A DNA stretch of 64,000 bases. Origin: UBA11740 sp049273695 (GTDB taxonomy: Bacteria > Acidobacteriota > Blastocatellia > Pyrinomonadales > Pyrinomonadaceae). The position numbers were made by a program, and so were the translations under genes. Of the stretch, positions 1-7,666 are shown in pieces (the stretch's first letter is position 1; each line of letters begins with the position of its first letter). The notes under the pieces were generated by a model. It ran no database searches and was not told the origin of the DNA. It saw only the letters and a list, made by a program, of their open reading frames with translations. The DNA lies in NCBI GenBank assembly GCA_049273695.1, contig JBASRE010000004.1, positions 199,205-263,204 on the forward strand. Direction: 5' to 3'.

Positions 1-2
1 GC

Positions 3-803
3 CCTTCGATTCTCAAAGCCACCAGCGGATACTCGTACGACTACATTCCTAAAGACAATCTCCTGAACAAATCTTTGCCGCCGTTCCGCGCGCCCGACGG
101 AAGTTTTTCGTGGACGCATCCGATGGGTACCGACAACGCGGGGCGCGACATTCTCGCGCGTGTTTTGTCGGGCGGACAGATTTCCTTGATGGTCGCGCTG
201 ATCGCCACGCTGGTTTCGCTGCTGATTGGAGTCAGCTATGGCGCGTTGGCAGGTTATCTGGGCGGCCGGGTCGATGATTTGATGATGCGCATCGTCGATG
301 TTCTCTACTCGTTGCCTTATGTGATCATCGTCATCGTTTTGCTGGCACTACTGCCCGCAAAGACTCCGACGGGTCAGTTGGCGCAACTGTTTTTTGCACT
401 CGGGGCCGTGTCGTGGTTGACGATGGCCAGGATTGTTCGCGGTCAGGTGTTGTCGCTCAAGAATCAGGATTTCGTTTTGGCCGCGCGCGCGACCGGAGTC
501 TCCACGCCAAAGATAGTCTTTCGACATCTTATTCCGAACGTGCTGGGGCCGGTCATCGTGTACGCGACGCTCACGGTGCCTACGGTAATGCTCAGCGAAG
601 CGTTCCTGTCATTTCTTGGACTCGGCGTGCGGCCGCCGCGCGTCTCGTGGGGCAGTCTGGCGGCCGAAGGCGCACAACATTTGTCGGTCTATCCGTGGCA
701 GTTGATCTTTCCGGGAGCCACGATGGCGCTGATGCTGTTCAGTTTGAATTTTCTTGGAGATGGTTTGCGCGACGCGCTCGATCCGCAAACGAGGAAAGAA
801 TAG
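3..803 (+). CDS. oppC: Peptide ABC transporter permease, OppC/DppC family (5' end outside window)
   Basis: Inner-membrane permease subunit of an oligopeptide/dipeptide (or nickel) ABC importer. The frame is open to the left edge, so the true start lies outside the window. A TTG at 75 is only an internal codon, because the residues before it continue the protein. Visible features are the family motif GTDNAGRDILARVLSGG, several hydrophobic membrane segments, and the EAA loop AARATGVSTPKIVFRHL that docks on the ATPase. The C-terminus FLGDGLRDALDPQTRK is typical of OppC/DppC. It precedes the two matching ATPase genes, which supports one transporter operon. Substrate (opp, dpp or nik) cannot be told from the sequence. 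Confidence 0.93.
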   Translation, partial: PSILKATSGYSYDYIPKDNLLNKSLPPFRAPDGSFSWTHPMGTDNAGRDILARVLSGGQISLMVALIATLVSLLIGVSYGALAGYLGGRVDDLMMRIVDVLYSLPYVIIVIVLLALLPAKTPTGQLAQLFFALGAVSWLTMARIVRGQVLSLKNQDFVLAARATGVSTPKIVFRHLIPNVLGPVIVYATLTVPTVMLSEAFLSFLGLGVRPPRVSWGSLAAEGAQHLSVYPWQLIFPGATMALMLFSLNFLGDGLRDALDPQTRKE

Positions 804-900
804 GTCTTTGTACTGTGAACTTTGTGCTTTGATGCCTGCTTCAACCATCGCCGCACATCAAAGACCAAAGACCTAAGACCCTAGGCCATTAAGAGTTACG

Positions 901-1899
901 ATGGTATCAAGCGACAACTTACTGAAAGTCAAAGATCTTCGCACGTACTTTCACACCGAGGACGGCACAGTGAAAGCCGTGGATGGCGTTAGCTTTGAAG
1001 TAAAACGCGGCGACACGCTGGGCATCGTCGGCGAATCTGGTTCCGGCAAGACCGTAGCGAACCTTTCAATCATGCGTTTGATATCCGATCCGCCCGGGCG
1101 AATTGCCGGCGGTGCGGTCGAATTCAATGGTCGCGATGTTTTGAAGTTGTCGCCGCGTGAGCTGCGCGATCTTCGAGGCTGTCACATCGCGATGATTTTC
1201 CAGGATCCGATGACGTCGTTGAATCCGTTCATGCGCGTGTCGAAGCAGTTGATGGAGGTAACCGAGCTTCACCTCCGGCACACCAAAGAACAGGCGCGCC
1301 GTCACGCAATCGAAATGCTTGAGCATGTAGGTATTCCTGACGCCGCCCAACGAATCGACAGCTACCCGCACGAATTCTCAGGAGGCATGCGTCAGCGCGT
1401 GATGATCGCGATGGCGCTGTCTTGCAAGCCGCAGCTGCTAATCGCTGACGAGCCGACCACGGCATTGGACGTAACGATTCAGGCGCAGATTCTCGAACTC
1501 ATCAGGAAACTGAAAAGCGAGACAGGCGCGAGCGTGATTTTGATCACTCACGACCTGGGCGTTATCGCCGGCATGACCGACCACGTTGTGGTGATGTATG
1601 CCGGAAAAGTCTTCGAGCAGGCGCCAACCGGCGAACTGTTTGATCGACCGGGCAATCCCTACACGCGCGGTCTGTTGCGCTCCGTTCCCGATCCGACTTC
1701 GGAACAGGGAAAGCTCTATCAAATACCGGGTCAGCCGCCGGACCTGGCGCATTTGCCATCCGGTTGTCCTTTCGCGCCGCGCTGTGAACGCGCGGAAGGG
1801 ATCTGTACGCGTGAGTTTCCCCCGTTCGTTCAGCTCACGAGCAATCACCATTCGCTCTGTCATTTCGCTAACGAGGTCTACGCCGAATCGAATCGCTGA
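901..1899 (+). CDS. oppD: Peptide ABC transporter ATP-binding protein, OppD/DppD family
   Basis: Cytoplasmic ATPase subunit of the peptide importer, 332 aa, the usual family length. It has Walker A GESGSGKT (about residues 44-51), Q-loop IFQDPMTSLNP, signature SGGMRQR (about 160), Walker B LLIADEPTTALD and a switch histidine in LITHDLGV. The C-terminal oligopeptide-transporter extension carries the cysteine cluster CPFAPRCERAEGIC found in OppD/DppD and OppF/DppF. A 97-bp spacer with a short inverted repeat (CTTTGATG/CATCAAAG) separates it from the permease. Its TGA overlaps the ATG of the next gene by one base, implying translational coupling. Confidence 0.95.
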   Translation: MVSSDNLLKVKDLRTYFHTEDGTVKAVDGVSFEVKRGDTLGIVGESGSGKTVANLSIMRLISDPPGRIAGGAVEFNGRDVLKLSPRELRDLRGCHIAMIFQDPMTSLNPFMRVSKQLMEVTELHLRHTKEQARRHAIEMLEHVGIPDAAQRIDSYPHEFSGGMRQRVMIAMALSCKPQLLIADEPTTALDVTIQAQILELIRKLKSETGASVILITHDLGVIAGMTDHVVVMYAGKVFEQAPTGELFDRPGNPYTRGLLRSVPDPTSEQGKLYQIPGQPPDLAHLPSGCPFAPRCERAEGICTREFPPFVQLTSNHHSLCHFANEVYAESNR

Positions 1900-2948
1900 T
1901 GCAGCCATTGATCTCAATTCAGGATCTGAAGGTGCACTTTCCGGTGCGGAAGTCGCTCTTCAGTAGATCGCGTCAAGTCGTCATGGCGGTCGATGGGGTG
2001 TCGCTGGACATTTTTGAAGGCGAGACACTCGGACTGGTTGGCGAATCCGGCTGCGGAAAGACAACCCTCGGCCGCGCAATTCTGCGGCTCGTCGAACCGA
2101 CATCCGGTCAGGTCCTCTTCCACGGCAACGATCTGGCGCAACTCTCGAACCGCGCCATGCGCGAAGAGCGACGTCATCTGCAAATCGTTTTTCAGGATCC
2201 ATACGCTTCCTTGAATCCGCGCATGACGGTCGATCAAATCATCAGCGAGCCGATTCGTACGTTTCGACTTGCCGAGGGCGAGGCGAGAAAACGCCGTGTC
2301 CAGGAATTAATGACACAGGTCGGCCTTAGCCCACGTTTTCTGCGCCGTTACCCGCACGAGTTTTCCGGAGGACAGCGGCAACGAATTGGCATCGCGCGCG
2401 CGTTGGCTGTGGATCCGAGCTTCATAGTTGCGGACGAGCCAATCTCGGCGCTCGACGTTTCAATTCAATCCCAGATCATGAATCTGCTCGAGCGGCTCAG
2501 GCGCGAAAAGAACCTTACGTATCTTTTCATCTCGCACGACTTGCGGGCGGTGCAACACGTCTCGGACCGCGTGGCGGTGATGTACCTTGGAAAAATCGTC
2601 GAACTCGCCCCCGCCAAAGAGATTTATGCGCGGCCGCTGATGCCCTACACGAAGGCCCTGATTTCGGCTGTCCCCGTTCCGGATCCAAAAATTGAATTGT
2701 CCCGCAGACGAATCGTGCTCGAAGGCGACGTCCCTTCGCCGATCAATCCTCCGAGCGGCTGCCGCTTTCGCACCCGCTGTCCGTACACCATCGAGGTCTG
2801 TGCGGATGTCGAACCACAGCTAGTGCAAATCAAGCCGAATCACTCGGCAGCCTGCCTTCGCATCAGTCCGGAACACCCCGATATCGACCGGGTTGCACCT
2901 GGATCTGCGCCGGGATTGAGTCAACACCTCGCCGTCTCGACCGCGTGA
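1899..2948 (+). CDS. oppF: Peptide ABC transporter ATP-binding protein, OppF/DppF family
   Basis: Second ATPase of the importer, 349 aa. Walker A is GESGCGKT, the Q-loop lies in VFQDPYASLNP, the signature is SGGQRQR, Walker B is VADEPISALD and the switch region is FISHDLRAV. The C-terminal extension again has clustered cysteines (CRFRTRCPYTIEVC). The start overlaps the stop of the upstream ATPase (TGATG), so the pair is likely translated together and forms the nucleotide-binding heterodimer under the OppB/OppC permeases. The last roughly 30 residues (after PEHPDIDRV) are less conserved-looking. No clear terminator follows; the downstream gap carries a palindromic repeat. Confidence 0.95.
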   Translation: MQPLISIQDLKVHFPVRKSLFSRSRQVVMAVDGVSLDIFEGETLGLVGESGCGKTTLGRAILRLVEPTSGQVLFHGNDLAQLSNRAMREERRHLQIVFQDPYASLNPRMTVDQIISEPIRTFRLAEGEARKRRVQELMTQVGLSPRFLRRYPHEFSGGQRQRIGIARALAVDPSFIVADEPISALDVSIQSQIMNLLERLRREKNLTYLFISHDLRAVQHVSDRVAVMYLGKIVELAPAKEIYARPLMPYTKALISAVPVPDPKIELSRRRIVLEGDVPSPINPPSGCRFRTRCPYTIEVCADVEPQLVQIKPNHSAACLRISPEHPDIDRVAPGSAPGLSQHLAVSTA

Positions 2949-3005
2949 AAAACGGGGCCAATTCGTCGTTTAACTTACTGTGAGTCGAAATTGTTAGCGC
3001 TTAGC

Positions 3006-3064
3006 GGCACAGACTTTAGTTCTGTGATTGGATGACAGAATGCACAGACTGAAGTCTGTGCCAC
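3006..3064. repeat. Bipartite palindrome, family A (GGCACAGACT type)
   Basis: Two short palindromes face each other. The first is GGCACAGACTTTAGTTCTGT and the second GCACAGACTGAAGTCTGTGC followed by CAC. Each can fold alone and the two are inverse copies, as in REP/BIME elements. Further copies lie at 4769, 7083, 35297, 35984 and 62266. The element supplies the ATG at 3028 in frame with the next gene, which I regard as a false start. Confidence 0.85.
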
Positions 3065-3099
3065 GTATACTGGCGACGAAAAGCAAATTTGTAACCCCG

Positions 3100-4761
3100 A
3101 TGGCCCGAAAGAAACTCGCGCGACTGGCGCCCATTGAAAAGGAATTACCGGAACGAGCGCCACGCGGTTGGGGTGAAGTGCAACAATCCGTCGCAAAAGA
3201 GTCCGGGATCGCTCTGTTGATGGTCGAAGGCTACCAGCCTCCCGCGTTGGTTGTTTCGAACAACAACTCGATTTGTGAAGCCCTGCAGTCGTCGCCGGAA
3301 CACGTGCGACTCTGCGATCCGTTTTGCGGATTGGCGCACAAACGAGCGACCAATGAAGGCGCAGTAGTTCACTATCGATGCCACGCGGGATTGCAGTGCT
3401 TTTCGCTGCCGGTTGAGATTAACAAGCGTAAGCTCGCGGTGATCGGCGGCCGTGCATTCAGCAGCAGCAAGGACTATCGCGAGTTTGTCGAGCGGGTACG
3501 GGGCGGTGACCTGCAAGACCTGGCTTCCGACGAACTGTTTCGCAATGTGATCTTCGCGGACGAAGGTGACCTCGATCATGCGGCCTTAAGACTAAGTCGC
3601 GCGGCAGCTGAGTTTCGCGAGAAAACGGTTGAGCCGCCTCCGGTAGTACTGCCTGCGCGTGATGAGATTCCCGCAAGCGATGAGCCGGTACAGGCCGTTG
3701 AAGAACGACGCGTTGAACGTACCCCGTACGTGGGTCTGGATCGTCGCGCCCCTTTTGCTGATTCGATTCGACGCTTCGCCGAACAGATTGATGCGGCCGA
3801 ACCGTCCCAGATTTACGAATCGATCCTGGCGCAATCCGCGGACTTGCTGGACGCTGAGCGCGGTTCACTTTGGTTGTTCGACGAGGAATCGAACCAGTTG
3901 AACATCAAAGCCGCGCGCGGCATTCCCGTCGGTCAGCGCGACATCGAAGCCATCCGCATGGGTGAGGGAATTGCCGGTTCGGTGATCAGCGCCGGACAAC
4001 CGCTGGTTACCACGATCGATGCGTTGGGAAAACAGTCGTTGCCGGAACGGAATTACAAGACAAAGTCTTTCATCAGCTATCCGATCGCGATTGGCGCACG
4101 AAAAATCGGGGTCCTGAACGTGACCGACAGACGAAGCGGCGCGGCTTATGACGAATCAGACCTGGAGGTAATCGATCTGGTAGCGCCGCAAATCGCGCTG
4201 GCACTCGAACGTGCCACGTGGCAACACCGCGCGAACCAGTTTCAGTTGATGTCGATTACGGATCCGCTGACGGGTTTACATAACCGCCGCTACATGGAAG
4301 CCCGTTTGTCTGAAGAACTGAATCGCTCGAAGCGTTACGACTTTCCGATGAGCTTCATGATGATCGACATCGACGATTTCAAGCACTACAACGATCGCAA
4401 CGGTCATCAGGCAGGCGATCGCGCGCTGGAAATAACGGCGCAGTGCTTGCGCTCGACGCTGCGTAAGGTTGACGTCGCATCGCGCTACGGCGGCGAAGAG
4501 TTCACGATTCTTCTGCCGCAAACGACTTTGACAGAAGCCGGCGCCATCGCCGATCGCTTGCGACGGCAAATCATGACGACGAAGTTTCCGCACGGCGATT
4601 CACAGCCGCAGGGCGCGGTCACGATTAGCATCGGCTTGTCGTCCCTGTCTTCGTCAGTCGATTCCGCCGAAGCAATTATCCGGGCAGCCGACCGCGCGTT
4701 GTATCACGCGAAGAGTCATGGCAAGAACCGCGCGTACGCGTACCAGGGCACGGTGAGTTAG
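3100..4761 (+). CDS. PocR-GAF-GGDEF diguanylate cyclase
   Basis: Cytoplasmic diguanylate cyclase making c-di-GMP from two GTP. I start it at the ATG at 3100 (553 aa), because the in-frame ATG at 3028 lies inside a palindromic repeat. The N-terminal third looks like a PocR sensory domain, with conserved cysteines in LCDPFCGLAHKRA and YRCHAGLQCFSLPVEI, a family thought to bind small molecules. A GAF domain follows (about 235-375), then GGDEF (about 390-550) with DPLTGLHNRRY and the active-site signature GGEEF near residue 464. An RKVD sequence five residues before it matches the inhibitory I-site RxxD, so product feedback is likely. No membrane segment is seen. It heads a signalling block with a GAF-HD-GYP gene. 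Confidence 0.9.
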   Translation: MARKKLARLAPIEKELPERAPRGWGEVQQSVAKESGIALLMVEGYQPPALVVSNNNSICEALQSSPEHVRLCDPFCGLAHKRATNEGAVVHYRCHAGLQCFSLPVEINKRKLAVIGGRAFSSSKDYREFVERVRGGDLQDLASDELFRNVIFADEGDLDHAALRLSRAAAEFREKTVEPPPVVLPARDEIPASDEPVQAVEERRVERTPYVGLDRRAPFADSIRRFAEQIDAAEPSQIYESILAQSADLLDAERGSLWLFDEESNQLNIKAARGIPVGQRDIEAIRMGEGIAGSVISAGQPLVTTIDALGKQSLPERNYKTKSFISYPIAIGARKIGVLNVTDRRSGAAYDESDLEVIDLVAPQIALALERATWQHRANQFQLMSITDPLTGLHNRRYMEARLSEELNRSKRYDFPMSFMMIDIDDFKHYNDRNGHQAGDRALEITAQCLRSTLRKVDVASRYGGEEFTILLPQTTLTEAGAIADRLRRQIMTTKFPHGDSQPQGAVTISIGLSSLSSSVDSAEAIIRAADRALYHAKSHGKNRAYAYQGTVS

Positions 4762-4768
4762 TCAGTAG

Positions 4769-4863
4769 CGGCGCAGACTTTAGTTTGGGTTTTGTATTCG
4801 CGATGTTTGTGCGCCTCGTGAATCGAGGCTTAGGTGAAATCACAGGCTGAAGCCTGGGCCACT
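4769..4863. repeat. Degenerate copy of family A bipartite palindrome
   Basis: The left arm CGGCGCAGACTTTAGTTTGG and right arm CACAGGCTGAAGCCTGGGCC resemble the 3006 element but have drifted. The centre holds an extra hairpin (GCCTCGTGAATCGAGGC). It lies directly between the cyclase gene and the next ATG. Confidence 0.7.
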
Positions 4864-4880
4864 CGGCGAAGTAATTTTAG

Positions 4881-7082
4881 ATGAGTCATCAACGCATTCT
4901 TGCGAAGTTGGCGCGGGACGAGTTTGTCGGCCGCGATGCCGAGCTGCATCGACTCATCAGTTACTCCTCACAACCAAACGAGCGGAAGCTTCTGTTGTTG
5001 GCGGCGCCCAATGCCGGAGGCTCGGAATTTTTACGACAGGCTTACGACGAACTCTTCTTTCGACGCACTCAAGCCGCGCCCATCCATTTTTCGTTCCGTT
5101 CAAGCGAAGGCAGCCTGGCGGACGTTGCCTCGAATTTCTTCCGGACGTTTCTTCAACAGTACGTCGCCTATCGTCGGGTTAACCCGTCGCTGCTGACGAC
5201 TGCCCTCACCGCTGAGGACGTCGCTGAAGCCGCTCTGCCCACCGATTACGAAGCAATCATCTCGCTGTTGGAATCGTTCGCACGCGAAAAGAACTCCGCC
5301 GACGAACTGACGTTGCTTCGCTTCTGTTTACACGCGCCGCAGAAGCTTGCGGCGGCAACCAAGCGACCGCTGCTTCCGTTGATCGATTGTTTGCCGCTGG
5401 CGGATGAATCAGACACCGGTCCTTTGTCGAGGGAACTAACGCAGGCGTTCCTGCGACGCACTCCTTTTGTCGCGATGGCGGGACTGCGGCGGCAAATGCC
5501 GAACGCGATTCACGCCGCCGGCGCTGACCTGGATGCGGATGAAATAATTCGCCTGGATTATCTGGCCGAGGATGACGCGCACATGTTGCTTGACGCGCTC
5601 ACGCGCAGCGTTGGCGTCGAGAGCAACGAACAGACTCGCGACCTGATTGTGCAGCAGGTACATGGCAGCCCCTTCTTCCTTGCTGCTCTGGCGCAGGCCG
5701 CGCGTGAAAAGCGCGCGTCGCTCACCAGCTTCCTTGAGTGCCAGAGGCTTTATGTGGACGAACTGCTCGGCGGTCGCATCCATCGGCATTTCGCCGGCTT
5801 GCTCAATCAAGTGGCTCCGCAAGCGCAAACGCGCAGGACGTTGGTGCGCGTGCTGTACGAATCCGCCTTGAGCGAAACGCGCAAAGCATCGGTGTGGACC
5901 TGGAAGAAAAGACTCGGTGTCGAAGGTTCCGAATTCGAACGCATCATCGACGCACTGCACATTCATGAACTGGCAAACTCGAGCGGCGCGACGATCGAGC
6001 TGAATTCCGAACCCCCGGTTTGGATGGACTATTTGCACGCACAGTATCAGCTTGAGGTCGCCGGTGAGCCGCGCGCACTGGTAGTGGCGAACACGTTGCT
6101 CAGTACACTGAAGCGCGCGCCGCAAACCATGCGTCGGAAGTACCGGCGCGAAGCAGCGCTCGGTTTGAGAGACATCCTGGCGCGCTTCAATTGTCAGGAA
6201 GTCCCGGCCAGCCTGTTTCAATACGATCGTTTCGCCGCGTCGCACACGGGCGTGGATACCGAAACCGTCAATGCCGCGCTCGACGCCGAGCCGGACATCG
6301 TGCGACTGCCCCAGATTGTCTCTGCCGAGGACTGCTCAGTTCTGGCCACTGCGGTAAGAACGGAAGAGGGACGATGCGCGATGGGCCACGGTTTTGAAGG
6401 AGCCGACTACACTGATGAGCACGAGATCGTCTGGCTGACGGCTGAAGTTGAATCGAAGCTCGAGGCCGACGACGACGTTACAAAAGAGTGCGTCGATCGT
6501 CTGGAGCAACTGGCTCGCGAAGCTAACCTCGGCCGCACACGCTTGTGGCTGGTTAGTCCCGAAGGCTTTTCTGAAGACGCGTCAGAAGTCCTTAAGCAGC
6601 ACGACGCGTACAGCTCCAGCCGGCGGCAACTGGAACTGCTGACCTCACGTCTGCAACCTGAACCAACCAAATCCGAAACGACATCGGACGAATACGAGAT
6701 GGTGATCCCGATGGGCACCGATACCGAATTGATTGCCGCACGTGCGGTGGAAGAGATTGCGCGACGCGTTAACTTTCAACCGGAAGCGATCAATCAGATC
6801 AAGCTCGCGCTGGTCGAAGCATGCATCAACGCGACCGAGCACAGCCTCAGTCCCGATCGAAAGATTTATCAGCGGTTTCGGGTGGAAGATGATAAATTAG
6901 TCGTCATAGTTGCGAGCCGCGGCGTCGTTCCGGCAAGTGTTCCAGACAACGGCGGCGTGAACGGAGATGGGAAAAGTCGTCGGGGGTGGGGATTGAAACT
7001 CATCCGCAGCCTGATGGACGAAGTTGAATTTGAGCGCGTTGACGACGGCACTCAATTGAAGATGACGAAGTACATTCGGTGA
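4881..7082 (+). CDS. AAA-like ATPase domain fused to anti-sigma-type HATPase
   Basis: A 733-aa protein. The N-terminal 300 or so residues read like an AAA_16/STAND ATPase (start FVGRDAELHRL, then LLLLAAPNAGGSEFL). The P-loop is degenerate: the lysine expected in GxxxxGK[ST] is missing. A long middle region has no family I recognise. The last 120 residues (from about 610) resemble an RsbW/SpoIIAB-type HATPase_c domain, with N-box LVEACINATEHS and G2-like GWGLKLIRSLMDEV. The G1 segment (VIVASRGVVP) lacks the usual DxGxG. A STAS gene lies immediately downstream, which is the expected partner of an anti-sigma kinase. Role in partner switching is inferred; kinase activity is uncertain. Confidence 0.75.
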   Translation: MSHQRILAKLARDEFVGRDAELHRLISYSSQPNERKLLLLAAPNAGGSEFLRQAYDELFFRRTQAAPIHFSFRSSEGSLADVASNFFRTFLQQYVAYRRVNPSLLTTALTAEDVAEAALPTDYEAIISLLESFAREKNSADELTLLRFCLHAPQKLAAATKRPLLPLIDCLPLADESDTGPLSRELTQAFLRRTPFVAMAGLRRQMPNAIHAAGADLDADEIIRLDYLAEDDAHMLLDALTRSVGVESNEQTRDLIVQQVHGSPFFLAALAQAAREKRASLTSFLECQRLYVDELLGGRIHRHFAGLLNQVAPQAQTRRTLVRVLYESALSETRKASVWTWKKRLGVEGSEFERIIDALHIHELANSSGATIELNSEPPVWMDYLHAQYQLEVAGEPRALVVANTLLSTLKRAPQTMRRKYRREAALGLRDILARFNCQEVPASLFQYDRFAASHTGVDTETVNAALDAEPDIVRLPQIVSAEDCSVLATAVRTEEGRCAMGHGFEGADYTDEHEIVWLTAEVESKLEADDDVTKECVDRLEQLAREANLGRTRLWLVSPEGFSEDASEVLKQHDAYSSSRRQLELLTSRLQPEPTKSETTSDEYEMVIPMGTDTELIAARAVEEIARRVNFQPEAINQIKLALVEACINATEHSLSPDRKIYQRFRVEDDKLVVIVASRGVVPASVPDNGGVNGDGKSRRGWGLKLIRSLMDEVEFERVDDGTQLKMTKYIR

Positions 7083-7141
7083 GTGGCACAGACTTTAGTC
7101 TGTGATTTCATCGGGGCAACACAGACTGAAGTTTGTGCCAC
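7083..7141. repeat. Bipartite palindrome, family A
   Basis: GTGGCACAGACTTTAGTCTG (7083 onward) and ACACAGACTGAAGTTTGTGC, then CAC, form inverse arms about 16 bp apart. It begins right at the stop codon of the HATPase gene and ends just before the STAS gene, so it would be transcribed within any common mRNA. Confidence 0.88.
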
Positions 7142-7164
7142 AGTAAGAGGGGGGCTTACTGAAG

Positions 7165-7560
7165 ATGGAAACAACGGGGGCGACTCCGGTGCAGGCGCGC
7201 TGTGTCGGGGACACGGCGATCATTTACGCCAGCGATTACCTGAACAAGCTGAGCGGGGAACGCATCGAGCGTGAGTGCAAGAACCAGCTTGAAGCGGGCC
7301 GTCAGGCAGTTGTCATCAATTTTCGGGACACCGAGCTGGTGAACAGCATTGGAGTCTCGATTCTGATGGGCGTCATCGACGCAGCCGAGCAAAGCCATGC
7401 TCGGCTAATTTTTTGTGACGTGAATACTCAATCGACCAGTTTGTTTGAGATGCTCGGCCTCACCAAGCATGTTCGGATTGCCCAGGACGAGAGTGAGGCA
7501 TTGTCGTGGATTGAACCGGGCATAGAATCCCGAGGCGTGGGGATAGCAAGCGGTTCGTAG
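7165..7560 (+). CDS. STAS-domain anti-sigma factor antagonist
   Basis: A 131-aa single-domain STAS protein of the SpoIIAA/RsbV type. Such proteins bind an anti-sigma kinase and release a sigma factor, or pass a phosphorylation signal on. The core runs through AVVINFRDTELVNSIGVSIL, where the usual DSSG loop is NSIG: a serine is kept but the residue just before the glycine, phosphorylated in SpoIIAA, is isoleucine. The downstream helix LFEMLGLTKHVRI is typical. The C-terminal 20 residues (SWIEPGIESRG and beyond) are not part of the fold. It pairs by position with the HATPase protein upstream. Confidence 0.85.
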   Translation: METTGATPVQARCVGDTAIIYASDYLNKLSGERIERECKNQLEAGRQAVVINFRDTELVNSIGVSILMGVIDAAEQSHARLIFCDVNTQSTSLFEMLGLTKHVRIAQDESEALSWIEPGIESRGVGIASGS

Positions 7561-7563
7561 TTC

Positions 7564-7652
7564 TTTGCGATCCTTTGCGTCTTAGCGCCTTTGCGTGAAT
7601 TCGTTGCTTGGTCGATGTTCACGCCAAGGCGCTAAGACGCAAAGAAACGCCA
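7564..7652. repeat. Bipartite palindrome, family C (GCGCTAAGACGCAAAG type)
   Basis: CTTTGCGTCTTAGCGCCTTT near 7573 is answered by AGGCGCTAAGACGCAAAG near 7627. The element gives an in-frame ATG 24 codons upstream of the next gene that should not be taken as its start. Related motifs recur in many bacterial genomes. Confidence 0.85.
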
Positions 7653-7666
7653 AGTTTGAACTATCA

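Noticed and set aside
3028..3099. Upstream start for the cyclase gene
   Set aside because: These 24 codons are encoded by a palindromic repeat also found between unrelated genes.
5436..6245. 269-codon minus-strand open frame
   Set aside because: Antisense to the HATPase fusion gene, with no motif or ribosome site; a codon-bias shadow.
7083..7274. 63-codon frame starting at the HATPase stop
   Set aside because: Its first 30 codons are a family A palindrome and the rest overlaps the STAS gene in another frame.
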